A DNA stretch of 64,000 bases from Phycisphaerales bacterium (lineage in GTDB: Bacteria > Planctomycetota > Phycisphaerae > Phycisphaerales > UBA1924): the NCBI GenBank assembly GCA_007693785.1, contig RECY01000030.1, positions 16,300 through 80,299 on the forward strand. The letters are read 5' to 3'. Of the stretch, positions 44,871-53,117 are shown piece after piece; positions within the stretch are counted from its first letter, which is position 1, and the number at the start of each line of letters is the position of its first letter. The notes under the pieces are model-generated. The model was given only the letters and a program-made list of their open reading frames with translations, was not told where the DNA came from and did not search any database. A program made the position numbers and the translations under genes.

Positions 44871-46484
44871 TCAGTTGAGCGAGCGGCAGACCCAGACGCG
44901 CCGGGACGACTCGCCTTCAACGGCGACTTCGACCGCGAGATGGACGCGGATCGGCGAATCCAGCAGCCCGCGGACGCGCTTGGGCTCGTCGGTCAGCAGG
45001 TGCATGGTCGGCTGCGACGCGTCGACCTGGGCGGCGGCTCGGAGCAGGGCGGCGTTGGTCCGGGCCCAGGCCTCGGCCGCCGCCAGGTGCTGGGCCGCCG
45101 TTCCGCGATCGACCCCGGGCACCGACGACGAGGCCTCAGGCGATGTGTCGGCGTCGCCGGCGCGTTCGATCGCGATCAGGTGGAGCGAGCCGCGGGCGTC
45201 CCCCGCGAGATGCACGCCCGGCGCGACGGGGCAGGCGAGCTCCAGCAGGCGCAGGCCCGCGACCGCCGGGCCCGCGCTCGCCCGAGGCGTCGCGTTGACG
45301 CCGAGGTCGGGCGAGGCTTCGGGGCGGCCCGCGCGTGCGGCGGTCGCCTCGGGTCGCAGGGTGTCCGGGCTCTCAGGGCTCGCCTCGCGCGATCCGGGCG
45401 TGCGGCGGTCCTCGTTCGGGTCGATCGCCTGCGCGGTGAAAGCGGCGTCGATCGGTTCGGCGAGGCTCTCGTCCGCCTCGGCGCGCGTCGCCCGGGCGTC
45501 GTCGGTCGCGAGGCGGAGCCTCGGGCCCGGCGTCGGCGTCGGGGCGCCTGCGACGCCCGCTGCGACGGGCGCACGCGTCGGCTCGGCGTGGCGGAGCCAG
45601 CGGAGCAACTCGGCAGGGTCCAGCGGCGTCGATGAGCCGGCCTCGTCCTGCGTTTGGCTTGCGAGGTGGGCGAGTTCGGTGACGCGAGGGCCGCCGATGC
45701 GGCTCGCGCACGCCTCGGCCTCGATCGGGCCTCCGAGAAACGAGGCCGACGCCTTCATCAGTTTGTCCGCAGCCGCCTGAGCGCGGGCGGGGTCGGCCCC
45801 GAAGACCGCGGCCCGGATCGTCGGCGTGTGCAGCACGTCCCCGCCCCTCGCCTCGCGACGCGCCTCGATCGACTCGCCGAGACGCTTGGCGGCCCGGTAC
45901 GCCGCGACCGCCGCCGCGTCGTCCGCACCGCTCAGCACGGTGACCGCATCCAGCAGGCGGGCGCCGGAGAGCGCCAGATCGATCAGCCCGGGCTCGTCGA
46001 GCTCGCCGACCTCGAGGATCGCGGCCGCCGCTCGCGAGGCCACCGCGTAGACCGCGCGACGGGCGTTCTGCGTCTCCAGCGCGCCGCGGTCCTCGTGCGC
46101 GTCGTGTTCGGCGCGGTCGCCGACGATCGAGACGGTGAGCGCGCCCTCGCGGAGGCGGAGCACGGCGACGGGCCCGCCGAGGCGTGCCGCGAGCTGGCGC
46201 GCGTACTGGTTCACCCACAGCCCGGCACGGACGGGCAGGTGCCCGAGCAGCACGCCCTCGACGTGCAGGCGCGGGTGTGCCGAGGCGCGCACCGTGCGCC
46301 GGGGCTTGGGTTCGGCGCTCAGCGGGGGGGCGACGATCACCGCGTCGGGCTCGGCGAGGCCCAGGGGGCTCTCGTCGCCGAGGAAAAGCTCGGCGAGCGC
46401 GTCGAACTCGTGCTCGTGCGGGGGCTCGTTGAGCCCCGGGAAGGCGTGCGCGGGCGGGGTCTGTCCGTTGGTGCGACCGGTCAT
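44871..46484 (-). CDS. MinD/FlhG-like protein lacking a P-loop
   Basis: This 537-residue protein is not obviously a known family. Residues about 80-260 follow the MinD/FlhG layout without the ATP-binding loop. Where a KGGVGKT would be, it reads LLGHLPVRAGLWVNQYARQL. ILEVGELDEPGLIDLALSGA and VTVLSGADDAAAVAAYRAAK correspond to the Walker B and AY-x-x-x-K regions. IRAAVFGADPARAQAAADKL then ASASFLGGPIE matches the FlhG stretch before the final ATPase helix. A long low-complexity Ala/Pro/Asp region follows, then a C-terminal globular part (HLLTDEPKRVRGLLDSPIRV). GGAG lies 10 bases before ATG 46484. It directly follows the ParA-CBM48 gene. The call is inference from pattern. Confidence 0.55.
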   Translation of the reverse strand: MTGRTNGQTPPAHAFPGLNEPPHEHEFDALAELFLGDESPLGLAEPDAVIVAPPLSAEPKPRRTVRASAHPRLHVEGVLLGHLPVRAGLWVNQYARQLAARLGGPVAVLRLREGALTVSIVGDRAEHDAHEDRGALETQNARRAVYAVASRAAAAILEVGELDEPGLIDLALSGARLLDAVTVLSGADDAAAVAAYRAAKRLGESIEARREARGGDVLHTPTIRAAVFGADPARAQAAADKLMKASASFLGGPIEAEACASRIGGPRVTELAHLASQTQDEAGSSTPLDPAELLRWLRHAEPTRAPVAAGVAGAPTPTPGPRLRLATDDARATRAEADESLAEPIDAAFTAQAIDPNEDRRTPGSREASPESPDTLRPEATAARAGRPEASPDLGVNATPRASAGPAVAGLRLLELACPVAPGVHLAGDARGSLHLIAIERAGDADTSPEASSSVPGVDRGTAAQHLAAAEAWARTNAALLRAAAQVDASQPTMHLLTDEPKRVRGLLDSPIRVHLAVEVAVEGESSRRVWVCRSLN

Positions 46485-46595
46485 GGTGGGGGCGCTCCTG
46501 CGTTCCGGGCGCGGGCGAGGGCTCCGCCTCGTCCTGGGTCTGTGGGCTTGGAACTGGCTCTTTGTCGTGCGTGTCTGCGGTTCGGGGCGTCGGGC

Positions 46596-48200
46596 TCAGG
46601 CGCTCGCGGCTTGCGCGCCGCGCGGGGCGAGCGTCAGCAGGCTGTCCCGCTCGCCGAAGGGGTTGCTGACGGTGGTCGGGTTGTACGGGTCGGCGATCCA
46701 GCGCCCGTCGACGACGAGGCGGTATCGGTACCGCCCCGGCTCCAGGTCGATCGCCAGCTCGTGCACGCCGAGCTCGTCGTTGCGGGTCAGCGTGTGCGTC
46801 TGGGCGTCCCAGCCGTTGAAATCGCCGGCGATCGAGACGACCGCGCCGAGCCCGAGGGGCTGGATAAAGACGACGCCGCGGCTGGTCGCCCGCGCGCCGA
46901 ACAGCCGCGCGACCGCCGACGCCCGGTGCACGCCCTCAGGGCGGAGCAGGGAGGCCATCCCGCGCGGGCCCGCCTTGGGCTCGACACCCGGCGCGTGGGC
47001 GTGGGCCGCGGTCCGTTCGCCGAGGCTCTGGAGCCGATCGGCGAGCGTCGCGGCACGAGCCGCCAGCTCCTCAGCCCGCGAGCGTGAGGGGGATTCGGGG
47101 TCCGCCGGGCCGGTCTCCCCACCGTCGGCGTCGGGCTCGCGGGCTTGGGGTGGCTCGCCGGTCGCCCGGGCCTGGGCGGCTTCGATGACCCCGGCCGCGG
47201 GGTGCTGGCGCATCCGGGCCGCGAGCAATGCTCGCACGCCTTGAGCCGCCGCTTCGCCCGATTCGCCCGCGTCCTTTGGCTCGCTGGTCTGCTCGGCGCC
47301 GGGCGAAGCCGACGCGGTCGATGCGCTGGCGCTGATCGCGGGCGTGGATCGGCGGGCCGCTTCGCCCGGGTCGTACGCATCAAGGGCGGCCTGCCAGCCC
47401 TCGTCCCCGCTCCCGGCGATGTTCAGCCCGCTCTCCAGCACCAGCCAAGCCGCCAACGCCAGATAGTCCCGAGCGCCCACCGCCTCGGGCGCGTACTCGA
47501 TTACGGGTTGCCCGAAGCTCGCCGCCTCGCGCAGGCGGTCGTCCTGGCGCACCACGATCGGCACCACGCGGTGCTCGTGACGACGTCGCAGTTCCTCCAG
47601 CAGGTCGCGGGCGAGCGGGGCTGTCGGATCGTGGATCGTCCCGACCAGCCACGCCCCGGGCGTCACGCCCAGACGCTTGCCCAGGCTCCGGACCGTCTGC
47701 ATCTGGCGCTCGGCGCCCTGCAGGCTGAAAAACGAGGTTTCAACCGGCACGAGCACCGCGTCGGCCGCCGCGATCGCGTTGTAGGTCAACAGCCCGATCG
47801 AGGGGGAGCAGTCGATCAGGCAGACGTCGTACCGGTCCTTGAACTGCGCCAGCACGCCCTTGAGGCGACGGTCGCGGTCGGCACGCTCGGCGATGCCGGA
47901 ACGGGCGGCCTCGATCCCCGCCACCTTCATCCGGCTCGGCGCGAGGTCCAGATTCCGACGCACCCGCCAGAGCAGTCGCTCCGGATCGAGCGCCCCCGGA
48001 TCGGGGGCGAGCATCGCGTCGGCGATGTCCAGGTCGATCCGGTTCTCCGGGATCGCCAACCCTGCGCAGCAGTGCGCCTGCGGGTCGGTATCGACCAGGA
48101 GCGTGCGGAGGCCGCGGGCGGCGAACGTCCCGGCGAGATTGATCGCCGAGGTGGTCTTCCCGCATCCGCCCTTTTGATTGACTATCGCGATCGTGCGCAC
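46596..48200 (-). CDS. ParA family ATPase fused to a CBM48/AMPK-type glycogen-binding domain
   Basis: This 534-residue protein starts at GTG 48200. Residues 1-265 are a ParA/Soj ATPase: AIVNQKGGCGKTTSAINLAG, TLLVDTDPQAHCCAGLA and VCLIDCSPSIGLLTYNAIAA, then VETSFFSLQGAERQMQTVRS. A long Ala/Glu-rich, probably disordered linker (266-430) follows. Residues about 441-525 form an E-set/CBM48-like domain: AVVSIAGDFNGWDAQTHTLT, GRYRYRLVVDGRWIADPYNP and TTVSNPFGERDSLLTL. These match the GDFNGW and RYRYR-x-VDG-x-W signature of AMPK-beta and isoamylase N-terminal modules. This pairing is unusual. No parB is near. It is part of the rsfS-aroB-parA-mnmA run. Confidence 0.88.
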   Translation of the reverse strand: MRTIAIVNQKGGCGKTTSAINLAGTFAARGLRTLLVDTDPQAHCCAGLAIPENRIDLDIADAMLAPDPGALDPERLLWRVRRNLDLAPSRMKVAGIEAARSGIAERADRDRRLKGVLAQFKDRYDVCLIDCSPSIGLLTYNAIAAADAVLVPVETSFFSLQGAERQMQTVRSLGKRLGVTPGAWLVGTIHDPTAPLARDLLEELRRRHEHRVVPIVVRQDDRLREAASFGQPVIEYAPEAVGARDYLALAAWLVLESGLNIAGSGDEGWQAALDAYDPGEAARRSTPAISASASTASASPGAEQTSEPKDAGESGEAAAQGVRALLAARMRQHPAAGVIEAAQARATGEPPQAREPDADGGETGPADPESPSRSRAEELAARAATLADRLQSLGERTAAHAHAPGVEPKAGPRGMASLLRPEGVHRASAVARLFGARATSRGVVFIQPLGLGAVVSIAGDFNGWDAQTHTLTRNDELGVHELAIDLEPGRYRYRLVVDGRWIADPYNPTTVSNPFGERDSLLTLAPRGAQAASA

Positions 48201-48405
48201 AGGTTCGGTCCCCGATTGACCCGGTGTAGCGATCCTGAGCCGAGGGGATGACGAATAACCCCCCGGATCAGGCCGGACCTTCCCCTGCTCTTCCTCGTGC
48301 TCCGATGGCGTTATCGGGTGCGCAAGGAACGACCCTTGAAAACGTTGCGCACGTATCCTTCGAGCGACACAAACTCGAAATTGTGGAGAGGCACGCCTCG
48401 ACGCG

Positions 48406-49701
48406 TCAGCCCAGGCGCACGGCCGACCAGCCCGCGTCGATCGCCTCGCTCGGCGGCGCTTCCACCACGCGCGCCTGCGCCCCGGGCTCGGGCAACACCA
48501 GGCGCAAGCGACCGCCCGACACCTTCTTATCGTGCCCCATCGCGCGGATCAGGACCTCGTTCGACGGCAATCCCCCGATCCGGGTTGCCAGCCCCGCGGT
48601 CTCGAACAGCTCGCGGACACGCTCAACGAACCCGGCGTCGGCGAAGCCCATCGCGGCGCTGGTCGCCGCGGCCGCCACGCACCCGATCGCGACCGCCTCC
48701 CCGTGACGCAGGGGCGCGTCGGCGGGGTTGTCGGTCGGGCTGAGCGCGGACCGGGGCTCGATCGCGTGGGCGAAGGTGTGCCCGAGGTTCAGCAGCGCGC
48801 GCCCGCCGGCGGCGCTCGAAGCCAGCTCCCGCTCGTCGCCCGCCACGACCCGGGCCTTCAGACGGACGTTGTCCGCGACCATCGACGCGCACGCCGAGGG
48901 GTCGCGGGCCAGCACGCCCGCCAGGCCGCGCTCGATCCGGGCTGCGAGCGCTTCGGGCGGATCGCCGGAGTCGTGCTCAGGGGGGGCGGCCGAGGCGGCG
49001 ATCAGGGTGTGCTTGACGCACTCGGCGAGCCCGGCGCGGAGGTCGCGCTCCGGGAGCGAGGCGAGCACGCCAACGTCCGCGAGCACCAGGCTCGGCTGGT
49101 GGAAGACGCCGATAAAGTTCTTGAGCAGCCCCAGCGTGTCCGCCTCGTGCGCCGGGTCGTGCTCGTATCGTCGGGTGTGTCGGTGATGGTGCTCGTGCTC
49201 CTGCCCGGGGAGGGCGGCCGCGGCGAGGTTGACCCCGGTCTTGCCGCCCACGCTCGCGTCCACCATCGAGAGCAGCGTCGTCGGGCACTGGATGACCGGG
49301 CACCCGCGCCGATAGACGCCCGCGGCAAACCCGGCAAGATCGCCCACCACGCCCCCGCCGAGCGCGATGACCGGGTCCGTGCGCTCGTGACGGCTGTGCG
49401 CCAGCTCGCGGAGCAGGTGCTCCAGCGTCGCGAGGTTCTTCACGCGCTCGCTCGGTTCAAGACGGAAGACCGTCACCCCAGCGCCGGAGCCGTGGAGCGA
49501 GGCGGTGGCGCGAATCACCGTCGCTTCCGGGACGCCCAGGTCCGCGACGACGCACGCCCTTGCGGGGGCGTGCCCGAGCGACGAGGCGGTCAGCTCGCCC
49601 AGGCGGTCCAGCAGCCCGTCGCCCACGAGCACGTCGTACGCCCGATCGCCGAGAGGGACGCGGACGCGGTGATCGCCGCTCCCGCTGGTGGTGCTGGTCA
49701 T
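48406..49701 (-). CDS. aroB: 3-dehydroquinate synthase with His-rich insertion
   Basis: AroB forms 3-dehydroquinate from DAHP in the shikimate pathway, using NAD and a divalent metal. The 431-residue protein has VIALGGGVVGDLAGFAAGVY, CPTTLLSMVDASVGGKTGVN and LPERDLRAGLAECVKHTLI, plus the metal ligands in LLNLGHTFAHAIE and LRHGEAVAIG. A non-family segment (about 160-191) includes PGQEHEHHHRHTRRYEHDPA and sits just before KNFIGVFHQP. Its ATG overlaps the rsfS stop (ATGA). A 205-bp gap separates it from the ParA-CBM48 gene. Confidence 0.94.
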   Translation of the reverse strand: MTSTTSGSGDHRVRVPLGDRAYDVLVGDGLLDRLGELTASSLGHAPARACVVADLGVPEATVIRATASLHGSGAGVTVFRLEPSERVKNLATLEHLLRELAHSRHERTDPVIALGGGVVGDLAGFAAGVYRRGCPVIQCPTTLLSMVDASVGGKTGVNLAAAALPGQEHEHHHRHTRRYEHDPAHEADTLGLLKNFIGVFHQPSLVLADVGVLASLPERDLRAGLAECVKHTLIAASAAPPEHDSGDPPEALAARIERGLAGVLARDPSACASMVADNVRLKARVVAGDERELASSAAGGRALLNLGHTFAHAIEPRSALSPTDNPADAPLRHGEAVAIGCVAAAATSAAMGFADAGFVERVRELFETAGLATRIGGLPSNEVLIRAMGHDKKVSGGRLRLVLPEPGAQARVVEAPPSEAIDAGWSAVRLG

Positions 49702-50213
49702 GCGGTCTGGTCTCCGTCATCGGTGTACGGGTCCGGTCGGTTGCGCCCGCGGTCGCCGGCGCGCATCCACTCCACCCGGTCGGCGTCGCCCCAGAGCATC
49801 TCCAGGTCATAGAGCGCGCGGGTGTTGGGCTCGAAGAGGTGGACGACGACGTCCACGAAGTCCGCCAGGAGCCAGGTCGCGCGTTCGTCGGCGTTGGTGC
49901 GGAAGCTGCGGAAGCCCTGCTCGGCGCCGAGCTTGGCGACGTCGTCGAGGGCGGACCGCATCTGCCGGTCGCTGGTGCCGCTCCCGATGACGATGTAGTC
50001 GGTCACCTGACTGAGCCCGCGGACGTCGAGAACGACCAGCTCGTGGCACTTATCGTCGAGGAGCAGGCGTGCGGCTTCGACGGCGAACGCCCGGTTCTTG
50101 GTGTCGTCACCCTGGCTCCGGCTCGGGAACCGGGCGTGGTCGGTCCCGTCGCTGGGCCCGGCATCGGTCGAGTGGGGGTCGGTGTGGGTGTCGGGCTCCT
50201 CGCTTGATGGCAT
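49698..50213 (-). CDS. rsfS: Ribosomal silencing factor RsfS
   Basis: RsfS binds ribosomal protein uL14 on the large subunit and blocks subunit joining when nutrients are low. The 171-residue protein has a disordered acidic lead (about 1-37). The RsfS fold follows: CHELVVLDVRGLSQVTDYIV, IGSGTSDRQMRSALDDVAKL, DERATWLLADFVDVVVHLFE and TRALYDLEMLWGDADRVEW. ATG 50213 begins MPSSEEPDTHTD. The open frame upstream is not conserved. It starts the aroB operon, and its stop lies inside the aroB start codon. Confidence 0.9.
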   Translation of the reverse strand: MPSSEEPDTHTDPHSTDAGPSDGTDHARFPSRSQGDDTKNRAFAVEAARLLLDDKCHELVVLDVRGLSQVTDYIVIGSGTSDRQMRSALDDVAKLGAEQGFRSFRTNADERATWLLADFVDVVVHLFEPNTRALYDLEMLWGDADRVEWMRAGDRGRNRPDPYTDDGDQTA

Positions 50214-50285
50214 GGCGGAGGATAGGGCCGAGGGCGGGGGCGCGCGGGCGACCGCCGGCGGGCAAGGGGCCCCTAAACTCCGCCC

Positions 50286-51275
50286 ATGCCAACGACGGTG
50301 GGGGTGTTGATCGAGCGTCAGGAGGAGGCCGACGCGCTGTGGAACCAGTGCGACGGGGGGTTCGGCGCGCACGCGGGCTTCCGCCTGGTCGGGCAGGACA
50401 CCTCGGCCGACCGGGTGCTCTGCTTCGGCACGCCGATCCCCGCGGGGGGTGTGACGCTCGCTCCGGGCAGCCGCCTGCGGGCGAGGGTGCGGGGCCGATC
50501 GCGGTCGGATCTCACGCTGGAGGCCGCCTGGCGCGGGCTGGGGCGGGACCCCACGGGCGTGGACGTGATCTTTTATGAGCCGCCGCCGGTCGTGGCGGAC
50601 GCGGCGTACGAGTTGGCGCGCCGGCACGCGCGGCGCGTCTTCGGGCCGGACCCGCGCGCGACCCACCGCCTGCGCCTCCCGAGCCTCTGGACGATCGGCG
50701 CACCGCTGGGCGTGCTGCGCGACGCGCCCGCGCCGGAGGGCGAGCGCCTGCACGAGTCGAAGCCCGTGGCGCTGGCGTGCGTGACCAGCGGGAAGCGGAT
50801 GATCCCCGGGCACGCCGAGCGGCTCGGGTTTCTGAAGTGCCTGCGCGAGGCGGGCGTGGGGATGGAACTGTTCGGGCGCGGGGTGGAGGCGTCGCTGGGC
50901 GGTCGGGGCTCGGTTGCGAGCAAAGCGCACGCGATGTGGCCCGCGCGGTGCACGCTGGCGATCGAGAACCACGCCGAGGGGGACGAGTACGTGACCGAGA
51001 AACTCTGGGACGCGCTGGCGTGCTGGAGCCTGCCGCTCTACTACGGCTCGCGCGCGCCCGACGCGATGATCCCGCCCGAGTCGTTTATCCGCCTGCCGGA
51101 CCTGGGCGAGGCGGGCGTGGAGGCGGTCCGGGCGGCGGTGGGCGACGAGTCGGCGTATCTTGCACGTCTGCCGGCGATCGGCGAGGCGCGACGCCGAATG
51201 TTCGGCGAGCTGCGGATGACCGAATGGATCCGACGCGAAGTGCTCGCGGTCGGCGGGGGATCGGGTGATGCCTGA
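50286..51275 (+). CDS. GT10-like (alpha-1,3-fucosyltransferase family) glycosyltransferase
   Basis: This 329-residue protein has a C-terminal donor-binding segment, LAIENHAEGDEYVTEKLWDA then SLPLYYGSRAPDAMIPPESF, that matches the GT10 motif (FEN-S-x-x-YVTEKL and P-x-VYG). GT10 enzymes transfer fucose or related GDP-sugars. The N-terminal half is poorly conserved, as is normal for acceptor-binding domains. It starts 72 bp from the divergent rsfS. Its last eight bases overlap the FkbM gene, so the glycan cluster is coupled from here. Confidence 0.78.
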   Translation: MPTTVGVLIERQEEADALWNQCDGGFGAHAGFRLVGQDTSADRVLCFGTPIPAGGVTLAPGSRLRARVRGRSRSDLTLEAAWRGLGRDPTGVDVIFYEPPPVVADAAYELARRHARRVFGPDPRATHRLRLPSLWTIGAPLGVLRDAPAPEGERLHESKPVALACVTSGKRMIPGHAERLGFLKCLREAGVGMELFGRGVEASLGGRGSVASKAHAMWPARCTLAIENHAEGDEYVTEKLWDALACWSLPLYYGSRAPDAMIPPESFIRLPDLGEAGVEAVRAAVGDESAYLARLPAIGEARRRMFGELRMTEWIRREVLAVGGGSGDA

Positions 51276-52206
51276 GGTCTTGCTGACCATCGCGGCGTTC
51301 GTCATCGCCGCGGCCGGCGCGGGGATCGCGTTCAACGCCGACAAACGCGTTCGGAGCCTGCGCACCCGCCTCGAACGCCTCCGTGTGCGCTTCGACCGGG
51401 CCGAGGGGGAGCTGCTGCGCACGCGCCAAACCCTCGCGGCCTCGCAGGTGCGCGAAGCGCTGCGGGCGAACGGACGCGAGGCAACGCTCCCGATCGAGTT
51501 CCGGAGTCAGTACGGCGAGGACGTGCTGCTATGGGACGTCTTCGGGCCCTCGCTGGAGGGGTTCTTCATCGAGGTGGGGGCGTACGACGGTGTCGCGCTG
51601 AGCGTGACGCGGGCGCTCGAGGCCGCGGGGTGGACGGGGCTCCTGATCGAGGCGTTGCCGGAGCGTGCGGCCCAGTGCGCCCGGAACCGCCCGAACAGCC
51701 GCGTCGAGCACGCGGCCCTCGGCAAGCCGGGCGGGCCCGCGACGGTGACCTTCAGCGCCGTCGAGCACGCGACGCCGGGCATGGACATGCTGAGCCACAT
51801 CGACGCGCCGGACGCGACGACCGAGCACAAGGAAACGATCGAGCGCGAGGGCGCGCGCACCAAGAGCGTCACGGTGCCGATGACGACGATGGACGCGTTG
51901 CTCGCGAAGGCTCCGCCCTCGCGGATCGACGCGGTGGTGATCGACGTCGAGGGCGCGGAGGCGTCGCTGCTCGCGGGGTTTGACCTGAAGAAGTGGCGCC
52001 CGCGGGTGATCGTGATCGAGGACAACACGATGGGCGAGGACGACCGCGTCGCGTCGATCGTGCGCGCGGGCGGGTACACCGAGTGCGGCTGGGTCGGCGT
52101 GAACCGCGTCTTTGTGCGCACGGACGAAACGGGGCTGATCGAGCGTGTGCGGGCGTCGTGCGCGTCGCTCGCGTGGCCGAACGTGGCGTTCCGGTTCGGG
52201 CGATGA
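51268..52206 (+). CDS. FkbM family SAM-dependent methyltransferase, membrane-anchored
   Basis: This 312-residue protein has an N-terminal TM helix (VLLTIAAFVIAAAGAGIAFN) and a basic coiled stretch (KRVRSLRTRLERLRVRFDRA). The FkbM methylase domain follows: SQYGEDVLLWDVFGPSLEGF, FIEVGAYDGVALSVTRALEA (SAM site) and RIDAVVIDVEGAEASLLAGF. FkbM enzymes O-methylate sugars or polyketides. A glycan substrate fits the glycosyltransferase neighbours. ATG 51268 has GGGGGA upstream; a GTG at 51265 is also possible. Its stop overlaps the next ATG (ATGA). Confidence 0.85.
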   Translation: MPEVLLTIAAFVIAAAGAGIAFNADKRVRSLRTRLERLRVRFDRAEGELLRTRQTLAASQVREALRANGREATLPIEFRSQYGEDVLLWDVFGPSLEGFFIEVGAYDGVALSVTRALEAAGWTGLLIEALPERAAQCARNRPNSRVEHAALGKPGGPATVTFSAVEHATPGMDMLSHIDAPDATTEHKETIEREGARTKSVTVPMTTMDALLAKAPPSRIDAVVIDVEGAEASLLAGFDLKKWRPRVIVIEDNTMGEDDRVASIVRAGGYTECGWVGVNRVFVRTDETGLIERVRASCASLAWPNVAFRFGR

Positions 52207-53117
52207 CGCGGGCGGGCCTCCCTCCGATCGAAGCGGTGATCCCGGCGCACGCGCCGGAGGCGTCGCTGCTGACGCGGGCCGTGGAGAGCGCGCTGGCCTG
52301 CGCGACGACCGAGCGCGTGATCGTGGTGGATGGGGCGTCCCCGGCAGCGATCACGCGTGCGTCGCTCCCGGGCGACGGGCGTGTGGAACTGGTGCGCACC
52401 GAGCAACGCGGCCCCTCGGCGGCTCGCAACGTCGGGCTGGATCTGGCGTCGGCGCCGTGGGTGTTGCTGCTGGATCACGACGACGCGGCGGAGCCGTCGG
52501 GCGTGGAGGCGGGGCTGCGGTTGGCGCGTGAGCTGCAGGCTGTCGCGGTCGTGAGCGCGCGCACGGAAGAGGTCGTCGGGGACGATGGAACGACGTCGGA
52601 TCGTTTTCGCCAGGTGCCAGTGGGTTTTGGTGGGAAGGCGCTGGCGCGGGCCGACGACGTCTTCGAGCCGATCGCGTTGTTCGGCGCGAGCGGGCTGCTC
52701 GTGCGACAGGACGTGCTCCTCGACGGCGTGCGTTACGACGAGGATCTCTGGATCGGCGAAGACCGCGATTTTCTGCGCCGCGTCGGGGCGCGGGGGGCGA
52801 TCGCGGTGAACCCGGAGCCGGCGGTGCGCGTGCGCCTGCACAGGGCAACAGCGGGCAACCTCAGCAGCGCGGCCCACCTCGAGCGACGCGTCCGCGATCA
52901 CCTCGTGCTTCTCGAGCGGTGGTTCGGCGTCGAGAGCGAGCGGCATTTCGAGGACGCGACGCGGTGGCTGCTGCACGCGTGTGCACGCGCGGGCGTGGAG
53001 GATCGCGTGTGGAGCGACCTGGTCGCGGCGGCACGCGTGCACGGGTGGCGCGTGCCGATGAAGACGCGGTGGCGACGGTGGCGTTCGCGCGGGGGCTCCG
53101 GCGGGGGCGAGTCGTGA
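52203..53117 (+). CDS. Family 2 glycosyltransferase (first)
   Basis: This 304-residue GT-A glycosyltransferase has EAVIPAHAPEASLLTRAVES at the N-terminus, RTEQRGPSAARNVGLDLASA and the metal/sugar site VLLLDHDDAAEPSGVEAGL. A further acidic patch, YDEDLWIGEDRDFLRRVGAR, is the ED-type acceptor motif. A C-terminal Arg-rich tail (MKTRWRRWRSRGG) may associate with the membrane. The start ATG overlaps the FkbM stop. The donor sugar is unknown. Confidence 0.88.
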   Translation: MTRAGLPPIEAVIPAHAPEASLLTRAVESALACATTERVIVVDGASPAAITRASLPGDGRVELVRTEQRGPSAARNVGLDLASAPWVLLLDHDDAAEPSGVEAGLRLARELQAVAVVSARTEEVVGDDGTTSDRFRQVPVGFGGKALARADDVFEPIALFGASGLLVRQDVLLDGVRYDEDLWIGEDRDFLRRVGARGAIAVNPEPAVRVRLHRATAGNLSSAAHLERRVRDHLVLLERWFGVESERHFEDATRWLLHACARAGVEDRVWSDLVAAARVHGWRVPMKTRWRRWRSRGGSGGGES

